A stretch of DNA of 64,000 nucleotides from Calditrichia bacterium (GTDB taxonomy: Bacteria; Calditrichota; Calditrichia; RBG-13-44-9; J075). Shown in pieces: positions 35,492-42,617 of the stretch. The stretch is from contig JANQQU010000077.1 in NCBI GenBank assembly GCA_028284905.1, positions 47,371 to 111,370 on the forward strand, read 5' to 3'. The position numbers were made by a program, and so were the translations under genes. Positions within the stretch are counted from its first letter, which is position 1. Each line of letters begins with the position of its first letter. The notes beneath the pieces are model-generated. The model saw only the letters and a program-made list of their open reading frames with translations, was not told the DNA's origin and did not search any database.

Positions 35492-36337
35492 GTGAGCACT
35501 ACGAAGTTGGATTGGAAAATTATCGATGAGATTATCGCCCGGGCGTTTGCCGAAGATATCGGGGACGGGGATGTTAGCACCAACGCGCTTTTTTCACCGG
35601 AAGAAAAAGCCGACGCATATATGATCGCCAAGGCGCCGGGAGTTATCGCCGGATTGCCGGTGGCGGAAAGAGTGTTTCGAACCCTTGATGAAAACATCAC
35701 CTGGAAGCCTGCCTGCCGCGATGGGGAGAAACGTAATCCCGGAGAACTGATCGTAGAATTTTCCGGCAGCCGACGGGCATTGCTCAGTGGCGAACGCCTC
35801 GCACTCAATATTCTTCAAAGAATGTCCGGAATCGCCACCATGTCTGCGGCATATGCCCGTGAAGTGGTTGATTTCCCGGTAGAGATTCTCGATACCCGGA
35901 AAACTCTGCCGGGGTTGCGTATCCTGGAGAAGTATGCAGTGGCTGTTGGTGGCGCAACGAATCATCGCTACGGACTTTTTGATGGGATCATGCTCAAGGA
36001 TAATCACATCAAGCTTGCCGGGGGCATTGCGACCGCGGTGGCCCGGGCAAAAGCGGGTAATCCGAAAAATCTCGAGATCGAAGTGGAAACCACAACTTTG
36101 GCGGAAGTCGAGGCAGCACTGGAGGCCGGCGCAGATATTATTATGCTTGACAATATGTCCACCGAAATGATGCGGGAAGCCGTGGAAAAAATTGCCGGGC
36201 GGGCCAAGGTGGAAGCGTCCGGCGGGGTTACTATTGAACGCTTACGGGAAATTGCGGCAACTGGTGTGGATTACATATCTGTCGGTGCTTTAACCCATTC
36301 CGTGCAGGCTTTGGACATCAGTTTATACTTTCGTTAA
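35492..36337 (+). CDS. nadC: Nicotinate-nucleotide pyrophosphorylase (carboxylating)
   Basis: 281 residues from a GTG start (35492), supported by GAGG about 7 bases upstream. NadC converts quinolinate and PRPP to nicotinate mononucleotide in NAD synthesis. Family motifs are ALNILQRMSGIAT, DTRKTLPGLR (quinolinate-binding Arg/Lys), HRYGLFDGIMLKDNH and the C-terminal EASGGV phosphate site. nadA and nadB are not nearby. The next gene follows after 89 bases. Confidence 0.95.
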   Translation: MSTTKLDWKIIDEIIARAFAEDIGDGDVSTNALFSPEEKADAYMIAKAPGVIAGLPVAERVFRTLDENITWKPACRDGEKRNPGELIVEFSGSRRALLSGERLALNILQRMSGIATMSAAYAREVVDFPVEILDTRKTLPGLRILEKYAVAVGGATNHRYGLFDGIMLKDNHIKLAGGIATAVARAKAGNPKNLEIEVETTTLAEVEAALEAGADIIMLDNMSTEMMREAVEKIAGRAKVEASGGVTIERLREIAATGVDYISVGALTHSVQALDISLYFR

Positions 36338-36369
36338 AAAGGATTATTTTCACATTCACAATAATTCTC

Positions 36370-36398
36370 TTGCATTTACCTAAATGACACTATATATT
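36370..36398 (+). promoter_or_regulatory. Candidate promoter for the DUF3098 gene
   Basis: TTGCAT (36370-36375) and TATATT (36393-36398) are 17 bases apart, a reasonable sigma-70-like pair ending 28 bases before the ATG. FCB housekeeping promoters often differ from this consensus, so this is tentative. Confidence 0.35.
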
Positions 36399-36426
36399 TT
36401 GCACCGTTTTTCGAGAAGGGCTTACT

Positions 36427-36702
36427 ATGGCAACAGTTAAAAAACGACCGGCTTCAACCCGGTCCAGCAGAAGAGCAGCGGAACAGGAAAAGTTTCAGTT
36501 CCCTTTGACAAAAACCAATTTTTTGATTCTTGGGTTTGGTGTGTTAGTTTTGGTTGCCGGATATATTTTAATGGCAATCCCGGAGCATCCGGACGACTTC
36601 CTGACCCGCACATTAGCACCGGTTATGCTTGTTTTTTCATTTTTGGTTATTATACCTTTCGGGCTGATGTATAAAGAGAAAAAGAAAGACAGTGATTCAT
36701 AA
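36427..36702 (+). CDS. DUF3098-like small membrane protein
   Basis: 91 residues. A basic, Ser/Arg-rich N terminus is followed by FPLTKTNFLILGFG and two transmembrane helices (about 34-51 and 65-81) and a short Lys-rich tail. This order matches DUF3098, a two-helix family of unknown function typical of Bacteroidota and related phyla; in many of those genomes it lies near cell-division or lipid genes. Here it sits between nadC and a tRNA gene. Confidence 0.75.
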   Translation: MATVKKRPASTRSSRRAAEQEKFQFPLTKTNFLILGFGVLVLVAGYILMAIPEHPDDFLTRTLAPVMLVFSFLVIIPFGLMYKEKKKDSDS

Positions 36703-36705
36703 ATT

Positions 36706-36779
36706 GGGCGCTTAGCTCAGCTGGCTAGAGCACCGGCCTTACAAGCCGGGGGTCATAGGTTCAAGTCCTATAGCGCCCA
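36706..36779 (+). tRNA. tRNA-Val (TAC anticodon)
   Basis: A full cloverleaf: acceptor GGGCGCT/AGCGCCC, D-stem GCTC/GAGC, anticodon stem CCGGC/GCCGG with loop CTTACAA (anticodon TAC at 36740-36742), and T-arm ATAGG-TTCAAGT-CCTAT. Discriminator base A at 36779; CCA is not encoded. Confidence 0.95.
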
Positions 36780-36783
36780 CACG

Positions 36784-36818
36784 AAACCCGCAGGTTCATA
36801 TGAGCTTGCGGGTTTTTT
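36784..36818 (+). terminator. Intrinsic terminator after tRNA-Val
   Basis: AAACCCGCA (36784-36792) pairs with TGCGGGTTT (36807-36815), followed by a T-run to 36818. Confidence 0.78.
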
Positions 36819-36892
36819 AGTTTAGCAGGGATTGTTTGTGTGACGCATAGAGGCTATCCCCAAATGCATTGTGTCATTGCTCGTTGGCGCTT

Positions 36893-37390
36893 AAGGAGAG
36901 GATGGTTGCGCTCCCGATGGTCGCTGATGGCTCCGCTCCTTATCAGTCGCTAATGGTTGGGGGTAGTTTGTGTTTCGCGGTTAAAAAGGAGTCTTTTGAT
37001 GGGGTTACCTCCGTAGGCAATTACTGCCTATATGGCTCCGCTCCCTGCGGTCGCTGATGGTTGAGGATTTCCGGTGTGACGCAAATGTTTGTTGGGTGCA
37101 AACTGCGTGTTTATTTGCGCTGGCGCTACCTAGAGGATGGTTCCGCTCCCTATGGTCGCTGATGGCTCCGTTCCCGTTGGTCACTGATGGTTGAAAAACA
37201 GCAACGAACCATCAACCATTAACGAACGAAGTGAGTGGAACCATTAGCGACCAGCGGGAGCGGAGCCATACTCTCCCCAAGCGCCAGCGTAGAATATGTA
37301 TTGTAGTTGCAGTGAAGAAATTGCGTAACACTGGAAATCTCCAACCATCAGCGAACGCAGAGAGCGAAACCATATTATCTAAAATTGCCT
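36893..37390. repeat. Mosaic repeat block 1 (GGTCGCTGATGG family)
   Basis: About 500 bases built from a recurring unit in both orientations. The unit combines GCGCTGGCGCT, GAGAGGATGGTTCCGCTCCC, TGGTCGCTGATGG and GGGGATTTCCGGTGTGACGC. Around 36907-36957 it is almost identical to block 2 (40731-40781), and the inverted part ATTAGCGACCAGCGGGAGCG also occurs in both. No coding frame is evident. The 36820-37440 gap contains nothing else recognised. Confidence 0.7.
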
Positions 37391-37440
37391 GCGAACACAC
37401 GCCCGCGAGTTTATCTATTCCATCCCACGAAACACCAGGC

Positions 37441-38319
37441 TCAATACAGTACCCACACCGGATCGCCATCAAACCCCGGATGATCCGTCAGGCGCAATAG
37501 TTCACCGCCAGTCGCTTTCACCCGGTAAATCTCCCAATTGCCATCACGATTGGAGCCGAAGGTGATATCTTGTCCATCGAGCGACCAGGAGGCAACCAGC
37601 TCCCAACCGGGATGGTGCGTCAGCCGGCGGACATTCTCCCCGGTCAGTGCTTTCGTGTAAATTTCCTGATTACCGCCGCCTTCACGCCCGGAGCGAAACA
37701 ATAAAGATTTCCCGTCAGGAGAAAAAGTCGCATTTGCATCATCCGCGGGGTGATTGCTGATGTTTTTTAGCGCCCCGCCTGCCAGATTCATTACATAAAC
37801 TTCCGCATTACCATCCCGATAGGAGGTAAAGCTGATTTGATTACCATCCGGTGAAAATGCCGGTTTGTAATCTTTCGCAGGATGCTCAGTTAATCGTTCC
37901 CGCTCACTGCCATCGAGGCGGGAACGGTAGATATCCACATTACCGGAATCATCACGAAAATGATAGGCAATCCACGCCCCGTCCGGCGATACTGCCATGA
38001 ATGGATCGTCATAATCGATAGTGCAGAATTGCTCGACCGCTTTCGTGCGTAAATCAAGGCTGAAAACGGTATTCGCACCGAGACTATCGGAGAAAAAGAT
38101 AATTTTTGAAGTATTCGGGATCCAGCGGGGATTCCATTCGTTTCCTGGCCATTGCAGCAATGGTGTTGTTATTTTCCCATATTCATTCATAATATAAATA
38201 TTGGAATTCCCGTCGCGGCTGCTGGAGAATACGATAGAGTTCATTTTCGGTGGAGTATCATTGCAACTGAGCATTAAACCAGCAGCTAATAGCAAAATTG
38301 ACAGATTCAAGAACCGCAT
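37441..38319 (-). CDS. TolB-like (PD40) beta-propeller lipoprotein
   Basis: 292 residues when started at 38319, where MRFLNLSILLLAAGLMLSC gives a lipoprotein signal with Cys19. An upstream in-frame extension would translate the TTCCAATTTCC repeat DNA and is rejected. The body is a series of PD40 blades with the recurring pattern FSPDG...I.F.S.RDGN.EIY, as in TolB and other WD40-like periplasmic propellers, and DPVWVLY ends the last blade. It probably forms a closed six- or seven-bladed scaffold outside the inner membrane; no enzymatic motif is seen. Confidence 0.8.
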   Translation of the reverse strand: MRFLNLSILLLAAGLMLSCNDTPPKMNSIVFSSSRDGNSNIYIMNEYGKITTPLLQWPGNEWNPRWIPNTSKIIFFSDSLGANTVFSLDLRTKAVEQFCTIDYDDPFMAVSPDGAWIAYHFRDDSGNVDIYRSRLDGSERERLTEHPAKDYKPAFSPDGNQISFTSYRDGNAEVYVMNLAGGALKNISNHPADDANATFSPDGKSLLFRSGREGGGNQEIYTKALTGENVRRLTHHPGWELVASWSLDGQDITFGSNRDGNWEIYRVKATGGELLRLTDHPGFDGDPVWVLY

Positions 38320-38350
38320 GCGGAAGATGCGCTGCGTGTCGAATAAGCGG

Positions 38351-38467
38351 AATGTCGAATTTCCAATTTCCAATTTCCAATGTCGAAGGATATTTCTATT
38401 TGCTATCCGGGGCAGTGCAATTTTTTTACTTCGACATTGAATATTGGATATTGAAAATTGGATATTC
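38351..38467. repeat. TTCCAATTTCC/AATATTGGATATTG repeats
   Basis: AATGTCGAATTTCCAATTTCC on the left faces TTCGACATTGAATATTGG on the right (AATGTCGAA and TTCGACATT are inverted copies). Similar words occur at 16290-16324. It occupies the region upstream of the propeller lipoprotein. Confidence 0.6.
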
Positions 38468-38540
38468 AAAAAACATATCCTCATCATCTTAATGGAATAT
38501 TTCATAAAACACTTTCCTTGAAGTTCCTAAAATTTCATTC

Positions 38541-39038
38541 TCATTCTTTTCCCAGTTCCGCCAGCAGGCTATCTAAGTCCAGGCGCGCTGTATAAATGTT
38601 GATCGATCCATCGGGATGGCGGGGCCAGGAGGTTTCCGGGCGATCCCAGTAAAGCTCCACACCGTTTTCGTCCGGGTCGTTCAAATAAAGCGCTTCGGAA
38701 ACTCCATGATCCGATGCCCCGGTAAGACGATGTCCGGCATCAATCAGACGTTGAAAGGCAACGGCCAAATCTTTTCGGGTAGGATACAAAATCGCCAGGT
38801 GAAAGAGTCCCGCACTACGCCGGGGAGCGGGCGGTGCATCTTTACTAAACCAGGTATTTAAACCGATGTGATGATGATAACCACCGGCGGAAATAAACGC
38901 CGCTTCGTCGCCCATTCGGGAGATTAAATTAAATCCTAATAAATCACAATAAAACGCCAGTGCCCGATCGAGATCAGCGACTTTTAGATGGACATGCCCA
39001 ATACGAGTTTGGGCTGGGATGGTGTATTTTTCAGTCAT
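38541..39038 (-). CDS. VOC-superfamily (glyoxalase/extradiol dioxygenase-like) protein
   Basis: 165 residues, one VOC unit pair of beta-alpha-beta-beta-beta modules. IGHVHLKVADLDRALAFY opens the fold, with metal-binding candidates H17, H80 (GLFHLAIL) and E128 (GVELYWDRP); the latter two and PDENGVELYWDRP are very like the N-terminal part of CatE-type catechol 2,3-dioxygenases. It could be a dioxygenase, isomerase or glyoxalase-like enzyme. The reaction is not readable. It lies upstream of the propeller lipoprotein gene on the same strand with a 221-base gap. Confidence 0.82.
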   Translation of the reverse strand: MTEKYTIPAQTRIGHVHLKVADLDRALAFYCDLLGFNLISRMGDEAAFISAGGYHHHIGLNTWFSKDAPPAPRRSAGLFHLAILYPTRKDLAVAFQRLIDAGHRLTGASDHGVSEALYLNDPDENGVELYWDRPETSWPRHPDGSINIYTARLDLDSLLAELGKE

Positions 39039-39473
39039 AACTTTTTATTCTCTAATGGTTAGCTGGTGAACAGTGAACAGTGAACAGTGAACAATTTACA
39101 ATAACAACGAACAACTACAAACGATCAACAGACAATTGATAACTGATAACTGTAAACTGATAACTGTAAACTGATAACTGCAAACTGATAACTGTAAACC
39201 AATTTAGGGAAATGAAAGCAGGGATAAAATAGCAGATCTGATCTTAAATCAAATTTTACAAATTCGTAGCATTTTATTCATTGCACTTAATGTATTTGTC
39301 CCATAATCGAGTATCTTATCCGGCAAGATCATCTTCATAAACAACTGTAAATATTACACAAAGGCACTGCGTTTTTAGAACCAGTTTTACTATTACCCTA
39401 TTTCTCCCTTTTCTCTTTTTCTCCGCCCGTCTATTTTTTGCTAAATCACATTTAACAATAGTGGAGGAATGAT
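39039..39473. other. 435-base intergenic region
   Basis: The left half is tandem repeat (39064-39199). The remainder is AT-rich and must contain the promoter of the C25-like lipoprotein gene; nothing else is recognised. Confidence 0.45.
39064..39199. repeat. Heptamer and 14-mer tandem repeats
   Basis: Four copies of GTGAACA (39064-39092) and, after a degenerate stretch, about four copies of CTGATAACTGTAAA (39136-39199). The latter is the reverse complement of the CAGTTAT words flanking the insertion sequence. Confidence 0.75.
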
Positions 39474-40649
39474 ATGCGGAATTACTGGTTTATCGCAGGA
39501 GTCTCTTTCCTGCTTGTATTTGGTCTCTTTAGTTGTTCGCAAAGTGATCCTGCCAGCGTGGAAGATCCCCCGATTATTAACTTGAACGATCCGAACAATC
39601 GTTATGATTATATCATCGTGGCGCCGGATGCTTTTGCGGAAGAATTGGAGGTGTTTGCCGCCTTAAAAGAAAATGCTGGTTTACAGACTGTTATCGCGAC
39701 GCTGCCGCAAATTTATAATCAGTTCCCGGGGGATGACCGCGCGGCGCAGATCCGGGATTTTATCAGTTATGCCCTGAGTAACTGGCAGGCCCCGGCCCCT
39801 CGTTATCTACTGCTTGCCGGAGATGTCGCCCGGGTCCCGACGTTTCGCCTTGCTTCCCGCTTTGCCAATGCCCCGACCGTCGACGAGGATTCACTTTCTC
39901 TTGATGAACCGTTTTCAATCAATCAAAATGAGGCAGATCAGATTCCCGATATCGCACTCGGGCGCTGGCCGGCTGCCAATATCGATGAGCTGACAACCAT
40001 GATGGCAAAAAGTCTCTACTTCGAAACACAGGCTACCGGCAACGAATATACCAATGAACTTTTATTGCTCGTAGATGGCGGTGATGATTGGAATGAAATC
40101 TTCGAGAATTATGCGACCGAGCTAACCGGAGAAGTGGTGCAATTCAATAATCTCAGCCGAATCGATATTCGCCCGGAAAGTAGTTTTGCCGGCACCCAGG
40201 AGGATTTCCTTACGGCCGTCGAAAACGGTGCCATTTTCCTTCATTTTGTCGGACTGTCATCCCGCACGGCCTGGTCCCGATCCGACTTTTTCAACCGGAC
40301 AGATGTCAACGCCTTTACACGCAATCAACGCTATTTCATTCACACCGGGCAGGGAAGTTCCTACGACTTTGATGATCCCGGGGAAAATAGCTTGATCGAG
40401 GAAATGCTTCTGCTACCGGGCGGCGGCGCCGTGGCATCAGTAGCGCCGGTCGGATTGGTTTACGCTTTTGAGATGTTCAATTTTGGGGATGATTTTTATA
40501 CCACCTTATTTGAAATGCCCGGGGCAACGGTCGGCGATATCTTTCTCGCAGCGAAGATCGATTTGCTGAATCGGGTGAATATAGCGGATCATACCTATCG
40601 GCGTTATAGTTTGCTTGGTGATCCGGCGCTGCCGATTTTGGTGCAGTAG
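39474..40649 (+). CDS. C25 (gingipain-like) peptidase-domain lipoprotein, catalytic residues missing
   Basis: 391 residues. The signal peptide ends in LFSC (Cys21, lipobox). The rest follows the C25 fold: YDYIIVAPD, then AAQIRDFISYAL, YLLLAGD, and the two subdomains. In gingipains the His is in a GHG segment after the INY strand and the nucleophile Cys in a later strand; here these read HFVGLSS (257-263, Leu at the His position) and HTGQGSSYDF (290-299, no Cys). The remaining pattern (EEMLLLPGGGAVASVAP, then YSLLGDPALPI at the end) is conserved. It is therefore probably an inactive C25-fold protein with a binding role at the cell surface. GGAGG precedes the ATG. Confidence 0.8.
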   Translation: MRNYWFIAGVSFLLVFGLFSCSQSDPASVEDPPIINLNDPNNRYDYIIVAPDAFAEELEVFAALKENAGLQTVIATLPQIYNQFPGDDRAAQIRDFISYALSNWQAPAPRYLLLAGDVARVPTFRLASRFANAPTVDEDSLSLDEPFSINQNEADQIPDIALGRWPAANIDELTTMMAKSLYFETQATGNEYTNELLLLVDGGDDWNEIFENYATELTGEVVQFNNLSRIDIRPESSFAGTQEDFLTAVENGAIFLHFVGLSSRTAWSRSDFFNRTDVNAFTRNQRYFIHTGQGSSYDFDDPGENSLIEEMLLLPGGGAVASVAPVGLVYAFEMFNFGDDFYTTLFEMPGATVGDIFLAAKIDLLNRVNIADHTYRRYSLLGDPALPILVQ

Positions 40650-40721
40650 GGGAGATTTTCAGGAGTTGCGCAGGTATGATAAAGTAAAATCGATATTTTT
40701 GCGTGCGCAGCCAATTGGGGG

Positions 40722-41015
40722 GAGATATGGTTGCGCTCCCGATGGTCGCTGATGGCTCCGCTCCTTACCAGTCGCTAATGGTTCCACTCACTGCGTTCGT
40801 TAATGGTTGAGTCCTGCTTTTTAGTAATCTTTTAACCATTAGCGACCAGCGGGAGCGGAACAATTAGCGAAGCAGAGCCATACTCTCCCCAAGCGCCAAC
40901 GGAAAAAATATATTATACTTGAAGATAATAATTTGCGCCACACCGAAAATCCCCAACCATCAGCGACCAGCGGGAGCGGAACAATTAGCGAAGCGGAGCC
41001 ATACTCTCCCCAGCG
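40722..41015. repeat. Mosaic repeat block 2 (GGTCGCTGATGG family)
   Basis: Same word set as block 1. 40731-40781 nearly equals 36907-36957, and inverted copies with ATTAGCGACCAGCGGGAGCG appear at about 40839 and 40969. CAAGCGCC followed by an AT-rich spacer and CCCCAACCATCAGCG matches the equivalent place in block 1 near 37275-37350. It fills most of the 430-base gap after the C25-like gene. Confidence 0.7.
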
Positions 41016-41079
41016 CCTGCGCACCAAGGGCTCAAATCACAAAAAAGAGCAATATGCGTCATTCTTCCCCCATCACCTA

Positions 41080-41673
41080 TCACTTCCTGTATTTATCATT
41101 CATCCCTTCACCACGAAGAATCATCGGAAGAATCTTTTCCAGTCGCTTTTCCCGGGTGGCTTCCCGTTTTGCTTCGCTGATGTATTCGGCGTATTCCCTC
41201 CGGCAGGAGAGACTCATTGCCGAAAATCGTTCATGCAATTCGGCGTTTTCAGTCAGGGCATTTTCCAGCTCAACAGGAATCAGCAATGGTTTGTTTTTCG
41301 CCGGCTTTATTGCTTTGCCAGCTTTCTGATTGTCGATCGCTTCCTGTAGGTAGCTGTTGACTAATGCGGGATCAATTTCATCCGCAGCGGCAAAACGCCA
41401 TTGGCGCATCCCCTTGGTCTTTCCTTCCTGAGCGTTCACCATCTTCCCGGCCGGATCTGCCATAAACGCCCCGTTAAAAAACCATAACCCGGCATAGGAT
41501 TTAAAAGCGCCCAAACCAACGACATTTTTTCCGTTAATGGTATAAACCGGAAATCCCCACTTCACGGTTTCGGCCATTTCCGTTGCCAGGATAAGGCCGC
41601 GCAGTGTTGTAAGCATCCCCGCCCACTCCGGGTGCGCCTCGATGAAATCGTCAACGGTTTTATGTCTTTGCAA
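41080..41673 (-). CDS. YdeI/OmdA-like protein with DUF1801 domain
   Basis: 197 residues from a TTG start (41673), chosen because GGGGAAAG lies 3-8 bases upstream and the next Met is 19 residues inside the fold. DUF1801 covers about 1-115 (VKWGFPVYTINGKNVVGLGAFKSYAGLWFF), and the C-terminal part (LLIPVELENAL ... REYAEYISEAKREATREKRLEKI) is the YdeI/OmpD-associated (OmdA) domain. These families are linked to peptide or bacteriocin tolerance in enterobacteria, but the biochemical role is not known. Confidence 0.82.
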   Translation of the reverse strand: MQRHKTVDDFIEAHPEWAGMLTTLRGLILATEMAETVKWGFPVYTINGKNVVGLGAFKSYAGLWFFNGAFMADPAGKMVNAQEGKTKGMRQWRFAAADEIDPALVNSYLQEAIDNQKAGKAIKPAKNKPLLIPVELENALTENAELHERFSAMSLSCRREYAEYISEAKREATREKRLEKILPMILRGEGMNDKYRK

Positions 41674-41996
41674 GCTTTCCCCTTTCTCTTCAAATTATTT
41701 ATATTTGGCAGATTCAATTTGGCAAGAATAAGCAGAAAAAACAATCGGAAAACCGCCCGGCCAGAAAAGATATTCGATGCTCTCAGGTGTTATTTTTACC
41801 GTTAGGCTCTTAGATGACGCATCGACAAATTTCTTTATATAACTTTTTTCAATTTCCAACATCAAAGCATTCTATAGCGCCGAATTTCGCGCAGGAAATA
41901 GTTTTTATTAAAAATTTTTGCTATAATATTTTTCGAAAAAACACCACCCAAACAGAAATATTGAATCATTCATTAAGCATATCCTGGAGATAATCA
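41674..41996. other. 323-base AT-rich intergenic region
   Basis: It separates divergent genes. TATAAT at 41922-41927 is a good -10 match 69 bases before the KefG-like start, although no clear -35 is seen. No repeats or genes are recognised. Confidence 0.4.
41922..41927 (+). promoter_or_regulatory. Candidate -10 box for the KefG/KefC operon
   Basis: TATAAT within TTTTTGCTATAATATTTTT. The upstream -35 position is not convincing. Confidence 0.3.
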
Positions 41997-42617
41997 ATGA
42001 ACAAAGTGCTTATACTGTTTGCCCACCCCCGTACAGATCGTTCCGAAGTTAATATAGAAATGGCCAACGCCGCCCGTTCCGTCGAAGGGGTTACTCTGGT
42101 CGATCTTTACGAATCATATCCCAGCTTTGAAATTGATGTCGAGCTGGAGCAGCAACGCCTGCTAGAACATGACATCATCATTTTTCATCACCCGGTTTAT
42201 TGGTATTCCAGTCCGGCGATTCTGAAAGAATGGCAGGACCTTGTGCTGGAATACGGCTTTGCCTACGGCTCGGAAGGTCGTGCTCTGGAAGGAAAAATTG
42301 CATTCAATGCGGTTACCTGCGGGGCCCGGCGGGAAGTATATACCAAGGAAGGCGCCTACCAGAACGAGCTTCGCGAACTGTTTGCCCCTTTCGAGCAAAC
42401 CTTTCTGCTATGCCGGATGCAATACCTCGGCCCCTTCGCCATCTTTGCCGCTGGCCATGCCGTAGAGGAAAATCGCCTGGATGGACATATCGCGGATTAC
42501 AAGCGACTTCTGCAAGCATTGGTAGCAGGCAAGCTGGACATCTCCGGCGCGGAAAAAGCCAAAACGCTTTCCGACAATCTCGATACACTCATTAGCAAAA
42601 CAGCGGAGGTAAAATAA
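41997..42617 (+). CDS. KefG/KefF-like NAD(P)H quinone oxidoreductase, antiporter ancillary protein
   Basis: 206 residues of the flavodoxin-like fold. ILFAHPRTDRSEVN at the N terminus binds the FMN phosphate, HHPVYWYSSPAILKEWQDLVL is the conserved quinone-reductase loop, and VTCGARREVYTKEGA follows. KefF and KefG are ancillary subunits that bind KefC or KefB and are needed for full potassium efflux. The stop overlaps the start of the antiporter gene by one base (TAATG), which supports the functional pairing. CTGGAG precedes the ATG. Confidence 0.88.
   Translation: MNKVLILFAHPRTDRSEVNIEMANAARSVEGVTLVDLYESYPSFEIDVELEQQRLLEHDIIIFHHPVYWYSSPAILKEWQDLVLEYGFAYGSEGRALEGKIAFNAVTCGARREVYTKEGAYQNELRELFAPFEQTFLLCRMQYLGPFAIFAAGHAVEENRLDGHIADYKRLLQALVAGKLDISGAEKAKTLSDNLDTLISKTAEVK

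Noticed and set aside
36893..37390. CRISPR-like array
   Set aside because: Units are irregular, occur in both orientations, and have no constant repeat length or unique spacers; no cas genes are in the window.
38320..38505. N-terminal extension of the propeller lipoprotein to 38505
   Set aside because: The extension only translates TTCCAATTTCC repeats and would bury the lipoprotein signal peptide.
39064..39199. CRISPR or iteron origin
   Set aside because: Short 7- and 14-base direct tandem repeats without spacers and without a replication gene nearby.
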